A DNA stretch of 21,121 nt from Anoxynatronum sp033549305. Lineage in GTDB: Bacteria; Bacillota; Clostridia; Peptostreptococcales; Tindalliaceae. Each line of letters starts with the position of its first letter. Position 1 is the first letter of the stretch. Below, piece by piece: positions 6,685 through 13,434 of this stretch. The translations under genes were made by a program, and so were the position numbers. The stretch spans positions 1-21,121 of the forward strand of contig JAWSUV010000042.1 in assembly GCA_033549305.1 (NCBI GenBank). The letters are read 5' to 3'. The notes below the pieces were generated by a model that worked only from the letters and a program-made list of their open reading frames with translations, ran no database searches and was not told where the DNA came from.

Positions 6685-8235
6685 ATGTCAACGCATAAAC
6701 ATCCAGATGAGAAGCATCAAGACAGCTGGATTAAACGCTTGACAGAGAAAGTGAAGAATCAGCGATGTCGATGGATGGACAAAATGAAGGCACTGGCCAG
6801 AAGCAAGGAAGCGGCCTTAAATGAAAATAGCTGCATCACAGACAGCGGCCTGGAAGATAACCGGCATCGACGAAAGATGAAGCGAATCTGGAGGAAACGG
6901 CGAAAACAATTGCTGGCAGGTGTTGCGGGTATCACCGTGATTGCCGTTGCGGTTTCATTTGTTTCGGCATACCAGCGCAGTTATGAGGAAAGCCTCCTGG
7001 CCTATGCAGTGATACTGGATGGCCAGCAGATCGGCATCGTTCGGGAAGCAGCGGCCTTTAATGAAGCGGTAGATTCCCTGCAGCAGGAGATGGAACGCCT
7101 GTACGGTATGGAAGCTTACATACCAGACACGAAGGAATTGCTTGAAACCAAAGCAACAGATGAAGAGCTCAACACCAGTGCGGAAATCATTGCAGCCCTG
7201 AAAGATCAGACGGGCATTAAGGTTCGGGCAACCGCTCTGATGGTGGAAGGGGAATCCCTGGTGATTCTTCCCAACCGCCGGAAAGTTGAAGAGCTGCTGC
7301 ACATCATCACGGATCCACACCTGGATCCACTGGTGACGTACCTGGAAACCGGTTTTGCTGAAGACGTGGAATTGCAGGAAGTGGCTGCTGACCTGACGGA
7401 AATCTGGGATATGGAAGAGGCTCTCCAGTTTCTCAAGACCGGCACCAATGAAGTTAAGATCCATGAAGTGCAGTCGGGAGAAAGCACTTGGATTATTGCT
7501 GAACGAAACAGCATGACGGTGGAAGAAATTGAGATGGCGAATCCCGGCCTTAATTCCTCCCGGCTCAGCATCGGCCAGGATCTGAACCTGATAGTCCCGA
7601 AGCCATACCTAACGGTCCGCACCAAAGAATATGCAGAACTGGCAGAACCCATACCCTTTGAAACAGAAGAAGTTCCTACCGACAATCTCTATAAGGGTGA
7701 CCGCAGGATTACCACCCAGGGGGAGGATGGGTTCCACGAGGTGAAAGCCTATATTGTCCGTGACAACGGCAAGGAATCGAACCGGGAAATATTGCACGAA
7801 AACCGGATCGACGAACCTGTCACCCGTGTTGTGGCTGTGGGCACCAAAACACGTCCTGCCACCATGGCCACCGGCATCTTTATTATGCCCACCCGCGGCA
7901 GACTGACGTCGCGCTTTGGTTGGCGGAACGGAGCCCGACACACGGGAATTGACCTGGCAGCTTCCACGGGAACCGTTGTGAAAGCATCGGACGCTGGCCG
8001 CGTTTCCTTTGCCGGGACGCGGGGAGCGTATGGTCGGCTGGTGATCATTGACCATGAAAACGGGAAGCAAACTTACTATGCGCACTTAAACACCATTTCG
8101 GTAAAAGCCGGAACCCGTGTCCACCAGGATCAGCAGGTCGGCACCGTCGGGTCCACCGGCAGAAGTACCGGCCCTCACCTGCACTTTGAAGTGCGGGTTA
8201 ACGGTACTCCGGTGAATCCATACAATTATCTGTAA
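6685..8235 (+). CDS. Membrane-anchored M23 peptidoglycan endopeptidase with LysM and G5 domains
   Basis: A 516-residue cell-wall hydrolase. A basic cytoplasmic tail of about 74 residues precedes one membrane helix (75-95). Then come an extracellular helical/linker region (about 100-250), a LysM peptidoglycan-binding motif (258-304, HEVQSGESTWIIAERN...), a G5 domain (about 310-388), and an M23 (LytM-like) zinc peptidase domain (400-516). Zinc ligands His 419 and Asp 423 in RHTGIDLA, and His 498/His 500 in GPHLHFEV, are all present, so it should be active and cut peptide cross-links outside the membrane. AGGAGGGG lies 8 bases before the ATG. The long positively charged cytoplasmic tail is unusual and could contact internal partners. 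It is monocistronic, with a terminator at 8273-8309. Confidence 0.93.
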   Translation: MSTHKHPDEKHQDSWIKRLTEKVKNQRCRWMDKMKALARSKEAALNENSCITDSGLEDNRHRRKMKRIWRKRRKQLLAGVAGITVIAVAVSFVSAYQRSYEESLLAYAVILDGQQIGIVREAAAFNEAVDSLQQEMERLYGMEAYIPDTKELLETKATDEELNTSAEIIAALKDQTGIKVRATALMVEGESLVILPNRRKVEELLHIITDPHLDPLVTYLETGFAEDVELQEVAADLTEIWDMEEALQFLKTGTNEVKIHEVQSGESTWIIAERNSMTVEEIEMANPGLNSSRLSIGQDLNLIVPKPYLTVRTKEYAELAEPIPFETEEVPTDNLYKGDRRITTQGEDGFHEVKAYIVRDNGKESNREILHENRIDEPVTRVVAVGTKTRPATMATGIFIMPTRGRLTSRFGWRNGARHTGIDLAASTGTVVKASDAGRVSFAGTRGAYGRLVIIDHENGKQTYYAHLNTISVKAGTRVHQDQQVGTVGSTGRSTGPHLHFEVRVNGTPVNPYNYL

Positions 8236-8272
8236 CAGGATCATGAATACACTCACGTAAAAGAATACGTTA

Positions 8273-8309
8273 AATGAACCCCGGAAGTTTCGGGGTTCAT
8301 TGTTTTTTT
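8273..8309 (+). terminator. Rho-independent terminator after the M23 gene
   Basis: AATGAACCCCG (8273-8283) pairs with CGGGGTTCATT (8291-8301) around a 7-base loop and is followed by a run of seven T at 8303-8309. Confidence 0.93.
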
Positions 8310-8546
8310 GCTGAACCGGATAAAAACAGCAGGAATGTTAAGGATTTGTTTAGCTTGCTGTGGTAGCATGAGGATGTTTCAAACGGTTTTATCTGTTCCG
8401 GTCCGGGGAAATTCAGGCGATTGGCCGTAAAACAAACCGTCCCGAAGGTGATGATTCACCAATAGGACAGAGGACAGAGAGGAGTGGGAAAGGTAAGACG
8501 AAAACAGCTGTAAAAGGGACACTGCGTTGATCATGAGAGGTGAAAG
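8310..8546 (+). other. Long leader before the DUF3798 remnant
   Basis: The gene-free stretch between the M23 stop (8235) and the lipoprotein ATG (8547) is 311 bases. After the M23 terminator it carries a WalR-like repeat and weak -10 (8336-8369). The leader then includes GTCC (8439-8442) pairing with GGAC (8464-8467) around an inner hairpin GGTGA-TGAT-TCACC (8447-8460). No known riboswitch class matches by eye, and no ORF of note is present. Confidence 0.5.
8336..8369 (+). promoter_or_regulatory. WalR-like direct repeat with associated -10, upstream of DUF3798 remnant
   Basis: TGTTAA (8336-8341), five bases, then TGTTTA (8347-8352) fits the WalR pattern TGTWAH-N5-TGTWAH with one mismatch. 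Eleven bases later is TAGCAT (8364-8369) preceded by TGG, an extended -10 form, and there is no -35. The geometry copies the better site at 12805-12837. Binding by WalR or another PhoB-family regulator is inferred. Confidence 0.4.
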
Positions 8547-9098
8547 ATGAAAGAGGATCTACATGAAAAAAGCAGGGCATTTGTCTTGATTCTGATGATG
8601 ATTTTCAGCATGACTGGCTGTGGCGGAAGTACTCCAGAGCAGGCAGCAGAACCGTCGGAGCAGAATGAATCACCAGCAGAAACACCGACGGACAGCGCCT
8701 ACAAAATTGGCTTCATGACGGGCACCGTTTCCCAGAATGAAGAGGAGTATCGGGCGGCTGAAAACATGCAGGCTCTTTATGGTGGCATGATCGAAATCTC
8801 CACTTACCCTGACCGCTTCATGCAGGAGCAGGAAACGACCATCACCAACATGATGGCCATGGCGTCAGATCCTCATCTGAAAGCGATTGTCATGGTGCAG
8901 GCGGTGCCTGGTGCAGCAGCGGCGATCGCCCGTGTTCGTGAAGTGCGGTCTGAGATGATGTTCATCCTGGGGACGCCGGGTGAGGATCCGGAAAGGATCA
9001 AAGGCTGCGGCTATCCGGTTAAAGGACAGACCGCTGAACCGGGTGAACCCAGTCTTTTATTAGTGTTTTCAGGGCGAATGCGTTGTCAAGGACTGTAG
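8547..9098 (+). pseudogene. Truncated DUF3798-family lipoprotein
   Basis: The frame encodes 183 residues. It starts with a lipoprotein signal (hydrophobic 11-22, lipobox MTGC with Cys 25), then an acidic linker. The segment from YKIGFMTGTVSQNEEEYRAAEN to ILGTPGEDPERI is typical of the first lobe of DUF3798 periplasmic-binding-like proteins, which are usually about 400 residues. After residue about 151 the sequence turns into unrelated residues and stops, so the second lobe is missing. Reading the next frame from 9001 gives KAAAIRLKDRPLNRV, which faintly resembles the expected continuation, so a one-base insertion near the AAA at 9000-9002 followed by a deletion is possible. The SD GAGAGGTG precedes the ATG. 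A folded product is unlikely. Confidence 0.72.
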
Positions 9099-9126
9099 TG
9101 GCAGCTGGTGAAGGAGGAAGAGCGCG

Positions 9127-10191
9127 TTGATAAAAGCGATTCTGGTGGACGACGAGCCGATGGCCATGAAAAGAGTGAAGAAAATGCTGCAGTCGACCGG
9201 ATTGGTGCTGATGAAAAACATGTATACGGCACCTCAAAAGGCATTGCAGAACCTGAGGCAGGACGATCCGGAGATGGCATTCCTGGATATTGAGATGATC
9301 GGGATGACGGGACTGATGCTCGCTCAATAAATGCAAGACATAAAACCGGGGCTGGAAGTGGTCGTCGTAACGGCGCACAGCCAGTATGCACTCGAGGCAT
9401 TTAAAGTCCATGCATCGGGGTTCCTGTTGAAACCTGTTGGTTTGAGGGATGCCTTGGATTTGCTGCGGACGGTCATGCTTCGAAAATATTCCGGGTTGGA
9501 AATTCAGGAAACGCCGCAAAAAGAAAAACGCATGTATGTCTCCAGTTTCGGCAGCTTTGCGATTTATACCAATGCGAAAAGACCCCGGTATTGACAGTGG
9601 CGAACCAGTAAAACCCGCGAACTCTTCGCGTTTCTGCACTATCATCAGGGCCAACCCGTGATGCGTGATACGATTCTGGAAGCACTATGGCCGGAAATGG
9701 AGCCGGATAAGGCAGAAAAAATCTTCTACACCACCAGCTGCTACTTGCGAAAAATGCTGAAAGAAGCGGGACTGGATGAAGCGATTGAGCGTCAGAACGG
9801 GACCTACCGCCTACGCCTGGAACTCTTTGAGAGTGACGAACGGAAACTGATCCATCATCTGAATCGGGAGGATTCCGATGACCAATCATTGCAGGATCTT
9901 GAAACGATGGCACGGTTGTACCGGGGCGATTATTGCGGCTGTGAAGACTACCCGTGGGCGGCCGGGAAGAGAGCCTATTACGAACATCAAATCATTCGCG
10001 TTCTTTGGCGGATGCATGATAAGTACCAGCAAATGAGGGATCACAGCAAAGTGTTTGGCGTGCTTCACCAACTTATGAGCATTGACCCGTACCACGATAC
10101 CGCTCAGCAGAAAATCCTGGAACATCTGAAGACAAATGGTCATCAGGAGAAGCTCAGCCAGTATTATGCGCAGTTCCATCAGTTTTATTGA
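9127..10191 (+). pseudogene. Response regulator with REC, winged-helix and BTAD (SARP-like) parts, interrupted by two stops
   Basis: One continuous frame of 355 codons begins at a TTG with AGGAGGAAG seven bases upstream. It encodes a receiver domain: ILVDDEP; FLDIEM with the phosphoacceptor Asp; VVTAHSQYALEAF; LLKPV. A winged-helix segment follows (WRTSKTRELFAFLHYHQGQPV, then ALWPEMEPDKAEKIFYTTSCYLRK). A bacterial transcriptional activation domain completes it (about 9830-10188, ending AQFHQFY). In-frame TAA at 9328-9330 falls after GLMLAQ inside the receiver. In-frame TGA at 9592-9594 falls just before QWRTSKTREL. Both can be explained by single C-to-T changes (CAA to TAA, CGA to TGA). The frame is otherwise undisturbed and still clearly family-like, so decay is recent. 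MIGMTG in place of the usual MPGMNG also fits relaxed selection. No partner kinase remains. Confidence 0.88.
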
Positions 10192-10202
10192 GAGGGTTGC
10201 TC

Positions 10203-10231
10203 TTTTTGTCTTTCTCATTTTCTGGTATGAT
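10203..10231 (+). promoter_or_regulatory. walR promoter (extended -10)
   Basis: TATGAT at 10226-10231 is preceded by TGG at 10223-10225, forming an extended -10. The -35 position (10203-10208, TTTTTG) is weak. It starts 12 bases after the end of the broken regulator gene, so walR transcription should not depend on that gene. Confidence 0.5.
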
Positions 10232-10265
10232 GCTTGTAGGACGAGGGACCAAAATGAGGAAGGTG

Positions 10266-10970
10266 ATGAGATTGAAAACGCGGATTCTGATCGTGGAAGA
10301 CGAAAGGAATATTGCCGATATAGTGAAATACAATCTGGAGAAGGAAGGATATGAGACGGAGACAGCCTACGATGGGGAAGAAGCCCTGCTTAAGGTGAAG
10401 TCATTCCAACCCGACCTGATGCTCCTGGATTTGATGCTGCCTAAAATGGACGGGTTTCAGGTCTGCCGAAAAGTGCGGGAGCACCACACCATGCCCATCC
10501 TGATGCTCACGGCCAAGGAGGAAGAAGTGGATAAGGTGCTGGGCTTGGAAATGGGCGCGGATGACTATATTACCAAACCCTTTGGAATGCGTGAGTTGTT
10601 GGCCCGCATCAAGGCGAACCTGCGCCGTGTTGGGCCGGTCGAAGGCGCCGGACATCAGGAAGTGATCTCTGCCGGAGAAATGACCATTGACCTGGGGAAA
10701 TATGAGGTCCGTAAGCGAGACATCGTTTTGGAACTTACCATCCGGGAGTTTGAACTCCTTCGGTTTCTGGCACTGCAGCCGGAACAGGTGTTTACCCGGG
10801 AGCAGCTCCTGAAAGAAGTCTGGGGATATGAGTACTACGGGGATATCCGAACAGTGGATGTCACCGTGCGCCGTTTGCGCGAAAAAGTGGAAGATAACGC
10901 CAGCAATCCGCGGTTTATCATGACCAAACGGGGTGTCGGGTATCATTTCAGGGGGCCCCAGCATGTTTAA
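10266..10970 (+). CDS. walR: Response regulator WalR (YycF), OmpR/PhoB family
   Basis: A protein of about 234 residues: an N-terminal receiver (RILIVEDE acidic pocket, LMLLDLMLPKMDG with the phosphoacceptor Asp, MLTAKEEE, DDYITKPFGMRELLARI) and a C-terminal winged-helix DNA-binding domain. The recognition region VWGYEYYGDIRTVDVTVRRLREKVED is diagnostic of WalR. WalR controls cell-wall hydrolase genes and is essential in many Firmicutes. The start is ambiguous. ATG 10266 has AGGA five bases upstream, TTG 10272 has AGGTGAT and gives the shorter MKTRILIVEDE N-terminus, and ATG 10254 has no SD. The 3' end overlaps walK by 8 bases, so the two are translationally coupled. The following walK, walH and walI confirm identity. 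Confidence 0.95.
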   Translation: MRLKTRILIVEDERNIADIVKYNLEKEGYETETAYDGEEALLKVKSFQPDLMLLDLMLPKMDGFQVCRKVREHHTMPILMLTAKEEEVDKVLGLEMGADDYITKPFGMRELLARIKANLRRVGPVEGAGHQEVISAGEMTIDLGKYEVRKRDIVLELTIREFELLRFLALQPEQVFTREQLLKEVWGYEYYGDIRTVDVTVRRLREKVEDNASNPRFIMTKRGVGYHFRGPQHV

Positions 10971-12777
10971 AAGCATCCGGATCAAGATGATCACTATCTA
11001 CTTTTTGCTGATTTTTATCGCAATGGTCATCGTGGGCGTGTTTATGATCCGGCAATTTGAAAATTACCACCTGGGAGTGGAACGAAACAATATTATCTCC
11101 GTTTCCGGAAGCGTAGCCGCTACACTGCAAAACATCAACTGGCAGGGGCAGCAGCAGGAAGCCCTGGAGAACCTGAGCCTTTATGAACGGGTGGGCATGG
11201 AGATTTATGTGATTGAAAGGGGCAGCCGGTTTAATATCGCTGCCAGCACAAACCTGACCTATTTAAACGAAAATGCCACCCATATCCTTGAGCCGGACCT
11301 GATTCTGGGCGCCTTCAACGGGCATGACATGGAAAAGGACGTGCTGGCAGGATCACAGGGCATCAGCTCCAAGAATATGGCATTCCCTCTGTATGATGAA
11401 AACAACCGCATCAACGGAGTTGTTTATGTGCGCAAGGATTTGGGAGACATTTACCAGACCTTGGATCAGTCCAAGTTTATTATGATCAGGGCAACGCTTC
11501 TGGCCCTGGGGATCACCATCATTCTGGGATACCTGATCGCTGCCAGCATCACAGGCCCCATCCGGGATGTCACGGTGAAAGCATCCAAGATGGCCCGGGG
11601 GGATTTCGACCAGACAGTGGAAGTCAAATCAAATGATGAAATCGGTCAGCTGGCCAGTATGTTCAATCATCTGACTGCGCGCCTGAAAACCGTGCTTCAG
11701 GAAATCTCCAGTGAAAAACAGAAATTGGACACCATCCTCACCGACATGGCGGACGGTGTGATTGCAACCACTATCGAAGGCACCCTGATTCACATCAATC
11801 CCCGTGCCCTGGCCATGCTGTCCCTGTCACGGGAGGAAGCGGTCCAGATGACATTTGACCAGCTGTTTCAACCAATAAACGAACGGTTAACGCTCAAGGC
11901 CATTCGGGATGATGAGCGGGGATGGAGCGGCAATGAAGTGCTGGATATGAGGGACGGCACGAAACTGAGGGCGAGTTACGCTCCTTACCGGGGCGAGGAA
12001 GAAATCATTGAAGGGGTCGTCCTGCTGCTGCAGGACATTACGGAACATGAAAAACTGGAGAAGATGCGGAAAGAATTCGTGGCCAATGTTTCCCACGAGT
12101 TAAAAACACCACTGACCACCATTAAAAGCTATGCGGAAACCATGCTGGAAGGTGGCATCGATGATCCTGAACTGCAGGAACGCTTTCTTAAAGTCATCGA
12201 CGATGAAGCGGATCGCATGGCGCGCCTCGTGAGGGATCTTCTGCAGCTGTCGAACCTGGATTACCAGCAGATGAAATGGGATCCAAAACCGGTTAATCTG
12301 CTGCATTTAATGGACAAAGCAGTCCGAAACATGGAGCACAGCATTCGGCAGAAAAACCATTCCCTGCAATATGAGCCGCCCCAGGAAGCGCTCTATACCT
12401 ATGGAGATGAGGATGCCATTGAACAGGTCATCATCAACATTGTCAGCAATGCCATCAAGTACACCCCTGACGGCGGGGAACTGCGCATTTATCTGGAAGC
12501 AGAGAAAAGCACCGTTTCACTGACAGTCCAGGATAACGGCATCGGCATTCCCAGCCAGGACATGCCGCGGGTTTTTGAGCGGTTTTACCGGGTGGACAAA
12601 GCCCGATCACGTGAAATGGGCGGTACCGGGCTGGGACTTTCCATCGCGCAGCAGATTATTGAAGCCCACGGCGGCAGCATTCATTTATACAGCCGCGAAA
12701 ACAAGGGAACCCGGGTGGTGATGCGGCTGCCCATGTGTCGTCTTTCAGAGGCGGAAGGATGCCTGATGCAGGAGTGA
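10963..12777 (+). CDS. walK: Sensor histidine kinase WalK (YycG)
   Basis: A 604-residue membrane kinase that phosphorylates WalR. Order: TM1 (about 9-29), extracellular sensor region (30-173), TM2 (174-196), HAMP (about 195-247), PAS (about 252-362, TDMADGVIATTIEGTLIHINP), HisKA with phospho-accepting His 378 in NVSHELKTPLTTI, and HATPase_c with N box NIVSNAIKYTPDGG, G1 DNGIGIP, F box VFERFYRVDKARSR and G2 GGTGLGLS. This TM-sensor-TM-HAMP-PAS arrangement is that of WalK. The ATG at 10963 gives the normal MFKSIRIKMITIYF start, inside the walR 3' end. It terminates just before a weak hairpin plus T6, which may partly separate it from the next promoter. Confidence 0.96.
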   Translation: MFKSIRIKMITIYFLLIFIAMVIVGVFMIRQFENYHLGVERNNIISVSGSVAATLQNINWQGQQQEALENLSLYERVGMEIYVIERGSRFNIAASTNLTYLNENATHILEPDLILGAFNGHDMEKDVLAGSQGISSKNMAFPLYDENNRINGVVYVRKDLGDIYQTLDQSKFIMIRATLLALGITIILGYLIAASITGPIRDVTVKASKMARGDFDQTVEVKSNDEIGQLASMFNHLTARLKTVLQEISSEKQKLDTILTDMADGVIATTIEGTLIHINPRALAMLSLSREEAVQMTFDQLFQPINERLTLKAIRDDERGWSGNEVLDMRDGTKLRASYAPYRGEEEIIEGVVLLLQDITEHEKLEKMRKEFVANVSHELKTPLTTIKSYAETMLEGGIDDPELQERFLKVIDDEADRMARLVRDLLQLSNLDYQQMKWDPKPVNLLHLMDKAVRNMEHSIRQKNHSLQYEPPQEALYTYGDEDAIEQVIINIVSNAIKYTPDGGELRIYLEAEKSTVSLTVQDNGIGIPSQDMPRVFERFYRVDKARSREMGGTGLGLSIAQQIIEAHGGSIHLYSRENKGTRVVMRLPMCRLSEAEGCLMQE

Positions 12778-12796
12778 TAGGGTGTCACGGTTTTTT
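12774..12796 (+). terminator. Weak terminator-like hairpin at the end of walK
   Basis: GTGAT (12774-12778) can pair with GTCAC (12784-12788), followed by GG and T6 at 12791-12796. The stem is only five pairs including one G-U, and the hairpin overlaps the walK stop codon. It would give partial termination at best. Confidence 0.3.
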
Positions 12797-12804
12797 AATG
12801 CGGT

Positions 12805-12837
12805 TGTAACCTGTTTGTAACATCGATCCGCTATAAT
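12805..12837 (+). promoter_or_regulatory. WalR-type box and promoter for the secreted protein/walHI genes
   Basis: TGTAAC (12805-12810), five bases, TGTAAC (12816-12821) exactly fits the published WalR consensus TGTWAH-N5-TGTWAH; the repeat unit is TTGTAAC at an 11-base period, so both copies face the same side of the helix. A perfect TATAAT follows at 12832-12837. The expected -35 position falls between and over the repeats and has no -35 hexamer, as is usual for promoters activated by PhoB-family regulators. Confidence 0.65.
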
Positions 12838-12884
12838 GAGATCAAGATCATTTACAGATTGCGCTGTTATCGGGGGTCAATATC

Positions 12885-13427
12885 ATGAAAAAATGGATCA
12901 TAGCTGCTGCCCTTATCATTCTCGTGACTGGAGCACAGACAGGCACTTCAGAAGCAACCAATAACATACTGGGAGTGCCGTTTTTGAATGCAGCTGAGGA
13001 AGCGGGACAGCCATTGGTTGAAGTACTGGTCCCTCTGACAGACCGGGTGACCAGCCGTGAAACCATGATGGTTTCTTTTCGCGCCCCCCAGAACAGTCAG
13101 GTAACCGTAGAAGTGTTTCATAATGCCAGCCTGACAGATGAAGAAAATTTCACCGCGTTATATGAACCCATGGTTTTTGAGATTGGGGTGCTGGAACGGG
13201 GATGGGTAGAGTTGAAACTGCGAAAAGGTGTTAACCGGATCATCCTGACAGCGACTATTGCCAGGGAAGGGGAAGAGCCCGCTCTGGAAGTCATTGAACG
13301 GAAAATCACCGTAAAAGACCTGGAAGAAGTGCGGGAGGAATTGACCCGCAGTGTTATGCAAACCACCGCTACGGACTTGATTCGAAAGCTGACGAATATG
13401 GATCGGTTTATTCAGTCGATGGAGTGA
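12885..13427 (+). CDS. Unrecognised secreted protein encoded within the wal cluster
   Basis: A 180-residue protein starting MKKWIIAAALIILVTGAQTG, a signal peptide or membrane anchor. The mature part (about 45-145) alternates hydrophobic residues in short strands (VEVLVPLTDRVTSRETMMVSF, VTVEVFHNASL, GWVELKLRKGVNRIILTATI), suggesting a single Ig-like beta sandwich. It ends with an amphipathic helix (about 145-180). There are no cysteines and no catalytic motif. No family is recognised. It lies between walK and walH, seven bases upstream of walH, and has a promoter with a WalR-type box, so it probably belongs to the WalRK system outside the membrane. A sensor-domain ligand, cell-wall binding adaptor or kinase regulator are possibilities. 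GGGGG (12872-12876) serves as the SD. Confidence 0.85.
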   Translation: MKKWIIAAALIILVTGAQTGTSEATNNILGVPFLNAAEEAGQPLVEVLVPLTDRVTSRETMMVSFRAPQNSQVTVEVFHNASLTDEENFTALYEPMVFEIGVLERGWVELKLRKGVNRIILTATIAREGEEPALEVIERKITVKDLEEVREELTRSVMQTTATDLIRKLTNMDRFIQSME

Positions 13428-13434
13428 CGATTAC

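Noticed and set aside
8439..8467. Riboswitch in the leader of the DUF3798 remnant
   Set aside because: Two nested stems are present, but they match none of the classes I can recall (c-di-GMP, c-di-AMP, fluoride, TPP, purine, SAM); kept only as an unclassified leader.
9328..9594. Stop-codon readthrough or recoding in the response regulator
   Set aside because: Two different stop codons are involved, no structured element typical of recoding was seen, and UGA and UAA act as normal stops elsewhere (for example purA, walI). Pseudogenisation is simpler.
9658..10191. Independent translation of the BTAD part from ATG 9658
   Set aside because: There is no SD upstream of this ATG, and the sequence before it in the same frame continues the winged-helix domain, so it is a piece of the broken gene.
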